A stretch of DNA of 64,000 nucleotides from Streptomyces sp. NRRL F-5630 (GCF_000719475.1 NZ_JOGO01000022.1:1-64000), one strand, 5' to 3'; positions 7,725 to 16,806 are shown, counted from the stretch's first letter. Notes: generated by a model not told the origin, from the letters alone. Numbers and translations: made by a program.

Positions 7725-8485
7725 GCGGATACGCCACCCTTCACGTAGGACTCGTAGCCCTCGTTCTCCAGCTTGTCGGCGAGCTCGGGGCCACCGGACT
7801 CGGCGACGCGGCCGTTGACGAAGACGTGGACGAAGTCGGGCTTGATGTAGCGCAGGATGCGCGTGTAGTGCGTGATCAGCAGGGTGCCGACCTCGCCGGA
7901 CTCGCGGACGCGGTTGACGCCCTCGGAGACGATGCGCAGCGCGTCGACGTCGAGCCCGGAGTCGGTCTCGTCCAGGATCGCGATCTTCGGCTTGAGCAGT
8001 TCGAGCTGGAGGATCTCGTGGCGCTTCTTCTCACCGCCGGAGAAGCCCTCGTTGACGTTGCGCTCGGCGAAGGCGGGGTCCATCTGGAGGCGCTCCATGG
8101 CCTCCTTGACCTCCTTCACCCAGGTGCGCAGCTTGGGGGCCTCGCCGCGCACGGCGGTCGCCGAGGTGCGCAGGAAGTTGGAGACGGAGACGCCGGGGAC
8201 CTCGACCGGGTACTGCATGGCGAGGAACACGCCGGCGCGGGCGCGCTCGTCGACGGTCATCTCCAGGACGTCCTCGCCGTCGAGCGTCACGGTGCCGCCC
8301 GTGATCGTGTACTTGGGGTGCCCGGCGAGCGAGTAGGCGAGCGTGGACTTGCCGGAGCCGTTGGGGCCCATGATGGCGTGCGTCTCGCCCCGCCTCACGG
8401 TCAGGTCGACGCCCTTGAGGATCTCCTTCGTGGCGTTGTCCGCCTCGACGGTGACGTGCAGGTCGCGGATTTCAAGCGTAGCCAT
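7721..8485 (-). CDS. sufC: SufC: ATPase of the SufBCD Fe-S scaffold
   Basis: A 254-aa ABC-type ATPase, cytosolic and not a transporter. Walker A GPNGSGKST, signature FSGGEKKRHEILQ and Walker B KIAILDETDSGLD are all present, followed by the switch histidine in LLITHYTRIL. SufC dimers bind SufB and SufD and drive the rearrangement that exposes the nascent cluster site. The start is the ATG at 8485 (MATLEIRDLHV). It lies 7 nt after the Rieske gene and overlaps sufS. Confidence 0.96.
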   Translation of the reverse strand: MATLEIRDLHVTVEADNATKEILKGVDLTVRRGETHAIMGPNGSGKSTLAYSLAGHPKYTITGGTVTLDGEDVLEMTVDERARAGVFLAMQYPVEVPGVSVSNFLRTSATAVRGEAPKLRTWVKEVKEAMERLQMDPAFAERNVNEGFSGGEKKRHEILQLELLKPKIAILDETDSGLDVDALRIVSEGVNRVRESGEVGTLLITHYTRILRYIKPDFVHVFVNGRVAESGGPELADKLENEGYESYVKGGVSA

Positions 8486-8492
8486 GGGTGCT

Positions 8493-8813
8493 TCAGGACT
8501 CCTGGGAGAGGGAGACGAGCACGTCGTCCCCATCGATCTGTACGGGGTATACGGGGACGGGTCGCGTCGCGGGCAGTCCGGAGGGCTTCCCGGTGCGCAG
8601 GTCGAAGGCCGAGCCGTGCAGCCAGCACTCGATCTGGCAGTCCTCGACCTCGCCCTCGGAGAGCGAGACGTTCGCGTGCGAGCAGATGTCGTTGATCGCG
8701 AACACCTCGCCCCCGGTGCGGACGACGGCGACGGGGGTGCCGTCGATCTCGACGCGCTTCGGGGTGTCCTCGTCGAGTTCGGCGAGGCCGCAGGCGCGCT
8801 GGAAGGCGGTCAT
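8493..8813 (-). CDS. Rieske [2Fe-2S] ferredoxin-like protein of the suf operon
   Basis: A 106-aa single-domain Rieske protein. Both cluster boxes are intact: CSHAN (C-x-H form, residues about 44-48) and CWLHGSAFDL (C-x2-H form, residues about 63-66). No signal or membrane segment is visible, so it is cytosolic. Its place inside the suf operon, overlapping the sufD stop by ATGA, is a common actinobacterial arrangement. An electron-donor role in cluster assembly is plausible but is inference; similar proteins serve as ferredoxins of dioxygenases. Confidence 0.93.
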   Translation of the reverse strand: MTAFQRACGLAELDEDTPKRVEIDGTPVAVVRTGGEVFAINDICSHANVSLSEGEVEDCQIECWLHGSAFDLRTGKPSGLPATRPVPVYPVQIDGDDVLVSLSQES

Positions 8814-9985
8814 CCGACCGCTCCTTCCAGCTCCTCGCCGATCTTCGCGAGGAGGCGCTCCTCGACGTCGGGCAGCCCGATCCGCTGGACGAGTTCGGCG
8901 AAGAAGCCGCGCACGACGAGCCGGCGGGCGTCCTCCTCGGCGATGCCGCGGGCCATGAGGTAGAAGAGCTGCTCGTCGTCGAAGCGCCCGGTGGTGGAGG
9001 CGTGCCCGGCGCCGACGATCTCGCCGGTCTCGATCTCCAGGTTCGGCACCGAGTCGACGCGCGCCCCGTCGGTGAGGACGAGGTTGCGGTTCATCTCGTA
9101 GGTGTCGGTGCCCTCGGCGGCGGCCTCGATGAGGACGTCGCCGATCCACACGGCGTGCGCGCCCTCGCCCTGGAGCGCGCCCTTGTAGCTCACGTTCGAG
9201 GTGCAGTGCGGGGCGTTGTGGTCGACGAAGAGGCGGTGCTCGTGGTGCTGGCCCTTGTCGGTGAAGTAGAGGCCGAGCAGTTCGGCCTCGCCGCCGGGGG
9301 CGGTGTAGCTCACGCGGGGGTGCAGGCGCACGAGGTCGCCGCCGAAGGTGACGACGACGGACTTGAAGGAGGCGTCGCGGCCGATCAGCGCGTTGTGCTG
9401 GCCGACGTGGACGGTCTCGGTGCCCCAGTCCTGCACGGAGACGACGGTGAGCTTCGCGCCGTCGCCGAGGAGGTAGTCGACGTTGGCGGCGAGGACCGCG
9501 TCCCCGGTGTGGTCGAGGACGACGACGGCCTCGGCGAAGGCGCCCAGCTCGATGACCTGGTGGCCGTAGGCGACGCCACCGTGGCCGCGCACCGCGATCC
9601 GGATCGGCTCGGCGGGGCGGGCCTCCTTGGGGACCGTGATGACGTTGGCCTTCTCGAAGGCGCTGTACGCCTGCGCGGCGACGCGGTCGACGGGGGTGCC
9701 GCCCTTGCCGACGCGCGGGTCCTCGCGGTCCACGGTCTCCTGGGTGACCCCGGCGGGCAGGCTCACCTCGATCTCCACGCGGCCGTCCGCCTTCGCGGTG
9801 CCGTCGTGGAGGCCGCGCAGCCGCGCGAGCGGCGTGAAGCGCCACTCCTCCTCGCGGCCGTGCGGCACCGGGAAGTCCGCCACGTCGAAGGACGGCGGGG
9901 CGCTCATCCGGGTGGCGACGGTCGACTCCGCGGCCACCGCGATCTGGCCGGCGGTGGTGGAACCCACCGGAATGCTCTCAGCCAT
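8810..9985 (-). CDS. sufD: SufD: Fe-S cluster scaffold subunit
   Basis: A 391-aa beta-helix scaffold protein that pairs with SufB on the SufC ATPase. The N-terminal region holds PVPHGREEEWRFTPLARLRGLHDG, and the C-terminal SufBD core has TGEIVGAGHASTTGRFDDEQLFYLMARGI with the conserved histidine seen in SufD. The similar end of SufB reads [15 protein letters not shown], confirming they are paralogues. It is separated from sufB by 135 nt containing a long stem-loop and overlaps the Rieske gene by ATGA. Confidence 0.95.
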   Translation of the reverse strand: MAESIPVGSTTAGQIAVAAESTVATRMSAPPSFDVADFPVPHGREEEWRFTPLARLRGLHDGTAKADGRVEIEVSLPAGVTQETVDREDPRVGKGGTPVDRVAAQAYSAFEKANVITVPKEARPAEPIRIAVRGHGGVAYGHQVIELGAFAEAVVVLDHTGDAVLAANVDYLLGDGAKLTVVSVQDWGTETVHVGQHNALIGRDASFKSVVVTFGGDLVRLHPRVSYTAPGGEAELLGLYFTDKGQHHEHRLFVDHNAPHCTSNVSYKGALQGEGAHAVWIGDVLIEAAAEGTDTYEMNRNLVLTDGARVDSVPNLEIETGEIVGAGHASTTGRFDDEQLFYLMARGIAEEDARRLVVRGFFAELVQRIGLPDVEERLLAKIGEELEGAVG

Positions 9986-10039
9986 GGCTGTCGTTGTGCT
10001 CTCTTCCTGCGATCAGGGGATGGGGGGAACGGGGAAGGG

Positions 10040-10109
10040 GTCCGGGGCGGTACGGGCCGGGCCGGGCGGTGCGTGACCCGCGGGCCCGTACCCGTACCGT
10101 GCCCCGGAC
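10040..10109 (-). other. Long stem-loop in the sufB-sufD spacer
   Basis: Inside the operon, between the sufB stop (10121) and the sufD start (9985), GTCCGGGGC plus GGTACGGG (10040-10056) pair with CCCGTACC and GCCCCGGAC (10091-10098 and 10101-10109). That gives a 17-bp stem with one 2-nt bulge. No T-run follows. It could be a partial terminator or an RNA-processing or stability element that sets the SufB:SufD ratio; this role is inference. Confidence 0.5.
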
Positions 10110-10120
10110 GGGGGCCGGCG

Positions 10121-11542
10121 TCAGCCGACCGCGCCCTCCATCTGGAGCTCGATCAGCCGGTTGAGTTCGAGCGCGTACTCCATGGGCAGCTCCTTGGCGA
10201 TCGGCTCGACGAAGCCGCGCACGATCATCGCCATGGCCTCGAACTCGGTGAGTCCGCGGCTCATGAGGTAGAAGAGCTGGTCGTCGGAGACCTTGGAGAC
10301 GGTCGCCTCGTGGCCCATGGACACGTCGTCCTCGCGGACGTCCACGTAGGGGTAGGTGTCGGAGCGGGAGATGGTGTCGACGAGCAGCGCGTCGCACAGC
10401 ACGTTCGACTTCGACCCCTGGGCGCCCTCGCCGACCTCGATGAGACCGCGGTAGGAGGTGCGGCCACCGCCGCGCGCCACCGACTTGGAGACGATGTTCG
10501 AGGAGGTGTGGGGTGCCATGTGGACCATCTTGGCCCCCGCGTCCTGGTGCTGGCCCTCGCCCGCGAAGGCGATGGACAGCGTCTCGCCCTTGGCGTGCTC
10601 GCCCATGAGGTAGACGGCCGGGTACTTCATCGTCACCTTGGAGCCGATGTTGCCGTCGACCCACTCCATGGTCGCGCCCTCGTAGGCCACGGCACGCTTG
10701 GTGACGAGGTTGTAGACGTTGTTCGACCAGTTCTGGATCGTCGTGTAGCGGCAGCGGGCGCCCTTCTTCACGACGATCTCGACGACCGCGGAGTGCAGCG
10801 AGTCCGACTTGTAGATCGGCGCGGTGCAGCCCTCGACGTAGTGGACGTAGGCGTCCTCGTCGACGATGATCAGCGTCCGCTCGAACTGGCCCATGTTCTC
10901 GGTGTTGATCCGGAAGTAGGCCTGGAGCGGGATCTCTACGTGCACGCCCTTCGGCACGTAGATGAAGGAGCCGCCCGACCACACGGCCGAGTTGAGCGAG
11001 GCGAACTTGTTGTCACCGACGGGGATGACGGTCCCGAAGTACTCCTTGAAGAGGTCCGGGTGCTCCTTGAGCGCGGTGTCGGTGTCGAGGAAGATGACGC
11101 CCTGCTCCTCCAGGTCCTCGCGGATCTGGTGGTAGACGACCTCGGACTCGTACTGCGCGGCGACACCCGCGACGAGGCGCTGCTTCTCCGCCTCGGGGAT
11201 GCCGAGCTTGTCGTACGTGTTCTTGATGTCCTCGGGCAGGTCCTCCCAGGACTCCGCCTGCTTCTCCGTGGAGCGCACGAAGTACTTGATGTTGTCGAAG
11301 TCGATGCCGGAGAGGTCGGAGCCCCAGTTCGGCATGGGCTTCTTCTCGAAGAGCTTCAGGCCCTTGAGGCGGAGCTTGGTCATCCACTCCGGCTCGTTCT
11401 TCTTCGCGGAGATGTCCCGGACGACGTCCTCGTTCAGGCCACGCCGGGCACTCGCGCCCGCGACGTCGGAGTCGGCCCAGCCGTACTCGTACTTACCCAG
11501 GCCCTCCAGTTCGGGGTGGGCAGTCTCCGTGGGGAGAGTCAT
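10121..11542 (-). CDS. sufB: SufB: Fe-S cluster scaffold subunit
   Basis: A 473-aa main scaffold of the SufBCD complex, on which new Fe-S clusters form. The family core is clear: [20 protein letters not shown] at the start, [19 protein letters not shown] (cysteine region), [19 protein letters not shown], and [27 protein letters not shown] near the end. The start is the ATG at 11542, which overlaps the sufR stop (ATGA), so translation is coupled to the regulator. Confidence 0.97.
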   Translation of the reverse strand: MTLPTETAHPELEGLGKYEYGWADSDVAGASARRGLNEDVVRDISAKKNEPEWMTKLRLKGLKLFEKKPMPNWGSDLSGIDFDNIKYFVRSTEKQAESWEDLPEDIKNTYDKLGIPEAEKQRLVAGVAAQYESEVVYHQIREDLEEQGVIFLDTDTALKEHPDLFKEYFGTVIPVGDNKFASLNSAVWSGGSFIYVPKGVHVEIPLQAYFRINTENMGQFERTLIIVDEDAYVHYVEGCTAPIYKSDSLHSAVVEIVVKKGARCRYTTIQNWSNNVYNLVTKRAVAYEGATMEWVDGNIGSKVTMKYPAVYLMGEHAKGETLSIAFAGEGQHQDAGAKMVHMAPHTSSNIVSKSVARGGGRTSYRGLIEVGEGAQGSKSNVLCDALLVDTISRSDTYPYVDVREDDVSMGHEATVSKVSDDQLFYLMSRGLTEFEAMAMIVRGFVEPIAKELPMEYALELNRLIELQMEGAVG

Positions 11543-12312
11543 GCGGGGTTCCTCCCGGCCGTGCTTGCTGATGTGTGGGTGGTCGTGGTGGTGTCCTCGG
11601 GCCGCGCGGGGAGCGGGGGCTCCCCGGGTCCGGGGGGCGCCTTGCCGCGCGGGATGAAGGTCGTGCAGACCCCGTCCCCGTGGGCGATGGTGGCGAGCCG
11701 CTGCACATGCGTGCCGAGGAGCCGCGAGAAGTACTCGGTCTCCGCCTCGCACAGCTGCGGGAACCGCTCCGCCACGTGCGCCACCGGGCAGTGGTGCTGG
11801 CAGAGCTGCTCGCCCTGGCCCTGGCCGGGCGCCTCGCGCGCCGTGGCAGCGTACCCGTCGGCGCTCAGCGCCCTGGCGAGGACCTGGGCCCGCTCGGCGG
11901 GCTCGGCGGCCTCGATCTCGTCCCGGTACCCCTCGCACTGGGCCTCGATACGGGAGCGGGCGAAGGCGGCGATGGCGCTCTCGCCGCCCTGCGCGGCGAT
12001 GAAGCGCAGCGCCTCGGTGGCGAGCTGGTCGTAGGACTGGTCGAGGGCGTCGCGGCCGCAGTCGGTGAGTGCGAAGACCTTGGCGGGGCGGCCCCGGCCG
12101 CGGGCTCCGTAGACCCGGCGGGCGCGGGCCTCGACGACGGTGTCGGCGAGGAGGGCGTCGAGGTGCCGGCGGACGGCGGCCTGGGTGAGCCCGAGGCGTT
12201 CGGCCAGCTCGGCGACGGTGGAGGGGCCGTGGTGCAGGATCGAGCGCACGACGCGGTTGCGCGTGGAGCGCTCGCCGGTCGCGGCCTCGGAGACCTCACC
12301 CTCGTATTTCAC
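11539..12312 (-). CDS. sufR: SufR: Fe-S-sensing repressor of the suf operon
   Basis: A DeoR/ArsR-type winged-helix protein, 257 aa from the GTG at 12312 (MKYEGEV). A TTG 36 nt upstream would give 269 aa. The DNA-binding domain is [38 protein letters not shown]. The C-terminal cysteines [18 protein letters not shown] and [10 protein letters not shown] match the [4Fe-4S] ligand region of SufR. Known for the family: holo-SufR represses suf and loss of the cluster relieves this. The gene leads the operon. The inverted repeats at 12380-12406, upstream of its start, are the likely binding sites. A low-complexity tail rich in P and T follows the last cysteine. Confidence 0.93.
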   Translation of the reverse strand: MKYEGEVSEAATGERSTRNRVVRSILHHGPSTVAELAERLGLTQAAVRRHLDALLADTVVEARARRVYGARGRGRPAKVFALTDCGRDALDQSYDQLATEALRFIAAQGGESAIAAFARSRIEAQCEGYRDEIEAAEPAERAQVLARALSADGYAATAREAPGQGQGEQLCQHHCPVAHVAERFPQLCEAETEYFSRLLGTHVQRLATIAHGDGVCTTFIPRGKAPPGPGEPPLPARPEDTTTTTHTSASTAGRNPA

Positions 12313-12379
12313 AACGCCATTGTTGCGTAATTCCTCGGGCGCGGACAAGCGAGCTGGTCAGGGGCCCGGGGTGGCCTCA

Positions 12380-12406
12380 GTCACTTAGGGTGACCTCATT
12401 AGAGGT
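12380..12406. promoter_or_regulatory. Probable SufR operator: two adjoining inverted repeats
   Basis: GTCAC-N5-GTGAC (12380-12394) is a perfect inverted repeat, immediately followed by ACCTC-N4-GAGGT (12393-12406), which overlaps it by two bases. The pair lies about 70-95 bp upstream of the sufR start in an AT-richer patch (TCACTTAGGGTGACCTCATT). The first has the spacing I recall for SufR sites in mycobacteria. Assignment to SufR is inference from position and symmetry. Confidence 0.5.
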
Positions 12407-12577
12407 GCGTACGCGTCCCGGGTGAGCGGAAAAGCGCAGCTCAGCAAGGGTATGCCGTCGCAGGCCGTCCCCTCGCGGCCCCGGAGGCCCCGTCGGGCAC
12501 GAAGGGAGCACGCCGCACCCGCTTTGCCCGTTTCGCTCGGGCGTGGCCCCGCGCGCCGCTCCCGTGCCGCGGCTTTC

Positions 12578-12583
12578 TAGACT
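12578..12583 (+). promoter_or_regulatory. Putative -10 box of the ABC-2 exporter operon, leaderless
   Basis: TAGACT lies 6 nt upstream of the ATG at 12590, with no ribosome binding site between. Transcription would start on the A of the ATG. No convincing -35 box was seen. Confidence 0.4.
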
Positions 12584-12589
12584 TCGCCC

Positions 12590-13558
12590 ATGCGCAGTGA
12601 CCAGCCGGGCATCCCCCGCCCGTCGTCAGGACCCGAGCCGGCGGCCCCCGTACTCCGGATCGAGGGACTGGTGAAGCGGTACGGGACGAAGACGGCCGTG
12701 GACGGGCTGGATCTCGTCGCGGCCCCCGGCGTCACCGCCGTGCTCGGGCCCAACGGGGCGGGCAAGACCACGACGATCGAGACGTGCGAGGGCTACCGGC
12801 GCCCCGACGCGGGCCGGGTGCGTGTCCTCGGGCTCGACCCGCTCGCGGACGCGGCCCGGTTGCGTCCCCGCGTCGGCGTGATGCTCCAGTCGGGCGGCGT
12901 CTACTCGGGAGCGCGGGCCGAGGAGATGCTGCGCCACATGGCGAAGCTGCACGCGCGGCCGCTCGACGTCCCCGCGCTCATCGAGCGCCTCGGTCTCGCC
13001 TCGTGCGGCCGGACGAGTTACCGGCGCCTCTCCGGCGGCCAGCAGCAGCGCCTCGCGCTCGCCATGGCCGTCGTGGGACGCCCCGAGCTGGTCTTCCTCG
13101 ACGAGCCGACCGCCGGGCTGGACCCGCAGGCCCGCCACGCGACGTGGGACCTGGTCCGCGAGCTGCGCGCCGACGGCGTCTCGGTGATCCTCACGACGCA
13201 CCACATGGAGGAGGCCGAGCAGCTCTCGGACGAGGTCGCGATCGTCGACAGGGGCAAGGTCGTCGCGCACGGCAGCCCCGAGGAGCTGTGCCGGAGCGGC
13301 GCCGAGAACACGCTGCGCTTCACCGGACGGCCGGGACTCGACATGTCCTCGCTGGTCAAGGCGCTGCCGCCGGGCAGCGAGGCGGCCGAGACGGCGCCCG
13401 GCACGTACCGCGTCGGGGGCGCCGTGGACCCGCGGTTCCTCGCGACCGTCACCTCGTGGTGCGCGCAGAACGGCGTCATGCCGGAGGGCATCGCCGTGGA
13501 GCGGCACACGCTGGAGGACGTCTTCCTCGAACTGACCGGTAAGGAGCTGCGCGCATGA
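12590..13558 (+). CDS. ABC-2 type exporter ATP-binding protein
   Basis: A 322-aa DrrA/CcmA-like ATPase. Walker A GPNGAGKTTT (about residues 52-61), Q-loop VMLQSGG, signature LSGGQQQRLALAMA, Walker B ELVFLDEPTAGLD and the switch TTHHMEEAEQL are all intact. The C-terminal 80 residues form the accessory domain common to daunorubicin-resistance-type ATPases. It overlaps the permease gene by four bases (ATGA). It sits between suf and cytochrome-oxidase assembly genes, but the exported compound cannot be told from sequence. Confidence 0.93.
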   Translation: MRSDQPGIPRPSSGPEPAAPVLRIEGLVKRYGTKTAVDGLDLVAAPGVTAVLGPNGAGKTTTIETCEGYRRPDAGRVRVLGLDPLADAARLRPRVGVMLQSGGVYSGARAEEMLRHMAKLHARPLDVPALIERLGLASCGRTSYRRLSGGQQQRLALAMAVVGRPELVFLDEPTAGLDPQARHATWDLVRELRADGVSVILTTHHMEEAEQLSDEVAIVDRGKVVAHGSPEELCRSGAENTLRFTGRPGLDMSSLVKALPPGSEAAETAPGTYRVGGAVDPRFLATVTSWCAQNGVMPEGIAVERHTLEDVFLELTGKELRA

Positions 13559-14322
13559 GCGCCGGTACGTACGCACCGCGGCCGGGCGCCGCTCCCGTCG
13601 GGCGGATGATCGCGGCGCAGGCGGCGCTGGAGACGAGGATGCTCCTGCGCAACGGCGAACAACTGCTGCTCACCGTGATCATCCCGGCGCTGCTGCTCGT
13701 GCTCTTCTCCGCCGTCGATGTCGTGGACACGGGCGACGGCGAGCGCGTCGACTTCCTCGCGCCGGGGGTCCTCGCCCTCGCGGTCATGTCCACGGCCTTC
13801 ACGGGCCAGGCGATCGCGACGGGCTTCGAGCGCAGGTACGGGGTGCTCAAGCGCCTCGGCGCCTCGCCGCTGCCGCGCTGGGCCCTCATGACGGCGAAGA
13901 CCCTGTCGGTCCTGGTCACCGAGGTCCTCCAGGTCGTGCTCCTGACCGTCATCGCCTTCGCGCTCGGCTGGTCCCCGCACGGCAACCCGGTCTGGGTCGT
14001 GCTGCTCCTGCTCCTCGGCACGGCGGCCTTCTCGGGCCTCGGCCTGCTGATGGCGGGCACCCTGAAGGCCGAGGTGACGCTCGCGGCGGCGAACCTGGTC
14101 TTCCTGCTGCTGCTCGTCGCGGGCGGCGTGATCGTGCCCCTCGACAAGTTCCCCGACGCGGTCCGCTCCGTCCTCGAACTCCTCCCGATCGCGGCCCTCT
14201 CGGACGGCCTGCGCGAAGTTCTCCGGCACGGCGCGGGAGTGCCGGTGAAGGACCTGCTCGTGCTGGCGGTGTGGACCGTGCTCGGGCTGGGAGCGGCGGG
14301 ACGCTTCTTCCGCTGGGAGTGA
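13555..14322 (+). CDS. ABC-2 type exporter permease
   Basis: A 255-aa membrane protein with six predicted helices of the ABC-2 type (LLLTVIIPALLLVLFSAV; FLAPGVLALAVMSTAFTGQAI; VLQVVLLTVIAFALGW; VWVVLLLLLGTAAFSGLGLL; AANLVFLLLLVAGGVIVPL; LLVLAVWTVLGLGAAG). The cytoplasmic coupling region FERRYGVLKRLGASPLPRW is typical. It is translationally coupled to the ATPase gene and with it forms a half-transporter pair that would dimerise. It ends just before the convergent anmK gene. Confidence 0.92.
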   Translation: MSAGTYAPRPGAAPVGRMIAAQAALETRMLLRNGEQLLLTVIIPALLLVLFSAVDVVDTGDGERVDFLAPGVLALAVMSTAFTGQAIATGFERRYGVLKRLGASPLPRWALMTAKTLSVLVTEVLQVVLLTVIAFALGWSPHGNPVWVVLLLLLGTAAFSGLGLLMAGTLKAEVTLAAANLVFLLLLVAGGVIVPLDKFPDAVRSVLELLPIAALSDGLREVLRHGAGVPVKDLLVLAVWTVLGLGAAGRFFRWE

Positions 14323-14346
14323 GGGACGGCGCCGGGGCCGCTCGCC

Positions 14347-14405
14347 GAGCGGCGGGCCTCGGGGCCGGTTCCTGCCGGTCTCGCGGGAGCGGCGGGCCTC
14401 GGGGC
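14347..14405. repeat. Direct repeat between convergent genes
   Basis: A 19-bp sequence beginning GAGCGGCGGGCCTC occurs twice (14347-14365 and 14387-14405), period 40 bp, in the short noncoding gap between the ABC permease and anmK. The left copy also forms a small hairpin (CCGCTC-gcc-GAGCGG). Confidence 0.5.
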
Positions 14406-14500
14406 GCGTCTCCCCCCGGGCCGCCGTGCTCGTCTGACCCCGGCTCCGCGGGGTCTGCCTCCGCGACGGACGCCCCCGCGCGCATCGCCGCCCGCGGCCC

Positions 14501-15676
14501 TCACCCGGCCGGGACGACCACCAGCCGCTTCGGTGCCCTCCCCGGCTCCGGCAGGCGCAGCGGGCCCGTTCCGGGTGAGAGGCGGCCGAGGACGCGCGGG
14601 GCGGCGGAGCCGGTCGCGCCGGGGGCGACGCCCGGGATCTGGTGCCAGCTCAGGAAGGCGAGGAGCGTCATGAGGTACGCCTCCTTGTCCCCGGCGGGCA
14701 GCCCGTACGTGTCGCTCGTGGTCAGCGTCGCGGGCGCCAGGTGCGCCCGGAGCCGGTCCAGCAGGGCCGGGTTGCGCACGCCGCCGCCCGAGGCGACCAC
14801 CTCGCTCGGCGCGTACGGGCGCACCGCGTCGGCGACCGTCACCGCGGTGAGTTCCGTGAGCGTCGCCATCAGGTCCTCGGGGGCCACCTCGGGCAGCCCG
14901 GCGAGCCGTCCCGCCACGTACTCCGTCGTGAAGAGTTCGCGCCCGGTCGACTTCGGCGCGGCAAGGCGGTAGTACGGCTCCTCGCGCAGGCGGCCGAGCA
15001 GATCCGCGCGGACCGCGCCCGCGCGCGCCATGCGGCCGTCGAGGTCACTCGCGAGCCGTCCCCCGCTCAGGCGCGCGGCCGCCGCGTCGAGCAGGCAGTT
15101 CGCCGGGCCGGTGTCGAAGGCGGTCACCGGTTCGCCCGGGGCCCCGACCACGGTGACGTTGGCGATGCCGCCCAGGTTGAGCGCCACGCGCCTCGTCCCG
15201 GGCGCGGCGGCGAGCCACAGCGCGTCGAGCGTGCTCGCGAGCGGCGCCCCCTGCCCACCGGCGGCGATGTCCCGGGCGCGGATGTCGGAGACCACGGGCA
15301 GCCCGGTCTCCTCGGCGATCCACGCGGGCTGCCCGAGTTGCAGCGTCCCGCGCGCCCGGCCCTCCGGGTCCACCCAGTGGAAGACGGTCTGCCCGTGCGA
15401 GCCGACGAGGTCGCCCCCGTACCGCCGCACGACATCGCGGACGACGGCGGCGCTCTCCCGCCCGACGAGCGTGTCCAGCTCGCACACGTCCCCGAGGGAG
15501 ACGCGCGCCGGGGGCAGGACGGCGAGCAACCGCGCGCGCATCCCGGGGGACCAGGGATGCTCCTCGGCGGCGAGCGGCACGAGAGTGAGGGTCCCGTCCT
15601 CCCCCAGGCTCAGCTCGGCGACGGCGACATCGAGCCCGTCCATGGACGTCCCGGACATCAACCCGACAACAATCAT
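14501..15676 (-). CDS. anmK: Anhydro-N-acetylmuramic acid kinase
   Basis: AnmK (391 aa) phosphorylates 1,6-anhydro-MurNAc while opening its anhydro ring, giving MurNAc-6-phosphate in cell-wall recycling. The N terminus IVVGLMSGTSMDGLDVAVAE is the family signature. SHGQTVFHW, VVSDIRARDIAAGGQGAPL, NLGGIANVTV, FDTGPANCLLDA and VVASGGGVRNPALL follow in the expected order for the ASKHA-type kinase fold. The start is the ATG at 15676; an upstream in-frame extension lacks family similarity. Its neighbours are a MurR/RpiR regulator, a sugar importer and a NagZ-like hydrolase. No MurQ etherase, the next enzyme, is present here. Confidence 0.94.
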   Translation of the reverse strand: MIVVGLMSGTSMDGLDVAVAELSLGEDGTLTLVPLAAEEHPWSPGMRARLLAVLPPARVSLGDVCELDTLVGRESAAVVRDVVRRYGGDLVGSHGQTVFHWVDPEGRARGTLQLGQPAWIAEETGLPVVSDIRARDIAAGGQGAPLASTLDALWLAAAPGTRRVALNLGGIANVTVVGAPGEPVTAFDTGPANCLLDAAAARLSGGRLASDLDGRMARAGAVRADLLGRLREEPYYRLAAPKSTGRELFTTEYVAGRLAGLPEVAPEDLMATLTELTAVTVADAVRPYAPSEVVASGGGVRNPALLDRLRAHLAPATLTTSDTYGLPAGDKEAYLMTLLAFLSWHQIPGVAPGATGSAAPRVLGRLSPGTGPLRLPEPGRAPKRLVVVPAG

Positions 15677-15776
15677 CAGTTCTCTCCCACCACCTGTACC
15701 GAAGAACAGCCCCTCCGGCGTCCGCGGAGCGGGGGTTCGGGGACAGCGCCTCATCAGCCCCCGGCGCGACGCCGCG

Positions 15777-16694
15777 CTACCGGCCGCGCAGATGCCTCAC
15801 GGCGCCGTACGTCCGCGCCAGCGCCGCCGTCGATTCCGCGTACGACTTCTGCGCCACTCCCACGAAAAGGCAGTCCACCACGGCCAGTTGCGCTATCCGG
15901 GAGGCGGTCGCCCCCGACCGGAAGGGCATCTCGCGCACCGCCGTCGTGAGCACCAGGTCCGCGCACTCGGCCATCGGCGAGCGCGCGAAGTTCGTCAGCG
16001 CGATCGTCGTCGCCCCCCGCTCCCCCGCCGCCTGCAGGGGCTCCAGGGTGTCGACGGTGGAGCCCGTGTGCGAGATCCCGATCGCCACGTCCTCCTCGCC
16101 GAGCAGCGCGCTCGCGGTCAGCGCCGCGTGGCCGTCCGTCCAGACGAAGGCCATGTGCCCGATGCGGTGCAGCTTCTGGTGGAGGTCCCCGCCGACGAAA
16201 CCGCTCGCCCCGAGCCCGAAGATGTCGATGCGCCGCGCCCGCGCCACCGCGTCCACGGCCCGCCCGAGGACGTCGAGATCGAGCTGGGCCCTGGTGTCCT
16301 CCAAGGTCCCCGACTCGTTGTAGATGATCTTGTCGACGACTTGGGCGAGCGAGTCCTCCTCGCTGATGTCCCCCTTCGTCGCCCACTGCGAGTCCTTCTT
16401 GCGCACGTCCTCGCGCGCGGCGGCCGAGGCGAGCGCGATCCGCAGCTGGGGGTAGTTGCGCAGCCCGATGGCACGGCAGAAGCGCATGACGGTCGTGACG
16501 GAGGTGTGCGCCTGGCCCGCGAGGTGCGTCGACGACATGCGCGCGGCGGCGGCGGGATCGTCCAGGACCGCGGCGGCGACGCGCTGTTCGGCGGGCTGGA
16601 GCGTCGGCACGGCCGCCCGGATACGTACCAGTACGTCCGCCGCCCGCCCCGCCTGCTCGGCGGACTCCGGGGCGTGCCGGGGCCGTTCGCTCAT
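15777..16694 (-). CDS. MurR/RpiR-family regulator with a SIS sugar-phosphate domain
   Basis: A 305-aa regulator. The N-terminal RpiR helix-turn-helix covers residues about 25-100 (LQPAEQRVAAAVLDDPAAAARMS, THLAGQAHTSVTTVMRFCRAIGL). The SIS domain spans about 135-265 (RIDIFGLGASGFVGGDLHQKLHRIG, AIGISHTGSTVDTL) and would bind a sugar phosphate. MurR proteins sense MurNAc-6-phosphate, the product of AnmK, encoded just downstream on the same strand. It faces away from the importer genes, so the 265-bp spacer between them is the likely control region for both directions. Confidence 0.9.
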   Translation of the reverse strand: MSERPRHAPESAEQAGRAADVLVRIRAAVPTLQPAEQRVAAAVLDDPAAAARMSSTHLAGQAHTSVTTVMRFCRAIGLRNYPQLRIALASAAAREDVRKKDSQWATKGDISEEDSLAQVVDKIIYNESGTLEDTRAQLDLDVLGRAVDAVARARRIDIFGLGASGFVGGDLHQKLHRIGHMAFVWTDGHAALTASALLGEEDVAIGISHTGSTVDTLEPLQAAGERGATTIALTNFARSPMAECADLVLTTAVREMPFRSGATASRIAQLAVVDCLFVGVAQKSYAESTAALARTYGAVRHLRGR

Positions 16695-16777
16695 GGATTC
16701 CTCCTGGTGGCTGTGGGGGTCAGCGTAACCGCCTCCATGTCAAAAACTAACGCTCGCATCACATCGACTGTTACTTA

Positions 16778-16806
16778 TTGACGCGCTCGTTACCCCTCTC
16801 CATACT
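16778..16806 (+). promoter_or_regulatory. Housekeeping-type promoter of the amino-sugar importer operon
   Basis: TTGACG (16778-16783), a 17-bp spacer and CATACT (16801-16806) give a good match to the vegetative consensus. The region upstream (16735-16780) is markedly AT-richer than its surroundings. Nearby TAACGCTCG and an inverted TAACGAGCG form a loose symmetric pair that could be a regulator site. The leader of about 150 nt holds a stem-loop with arms CGGGCACG (16854-16861) and CGTGCCCG (16883-16890). Confidence 0.55.

Noticed and set aside
9002..12034. A 1010-codon open frame on the plus strand across sufD and sufB
   Set aside because: Antisense shadow of the suf genes; composition is V/H/D/G/R-rich with no domain, while the opposite strand encodes full-length SufB, SufD and SufR.
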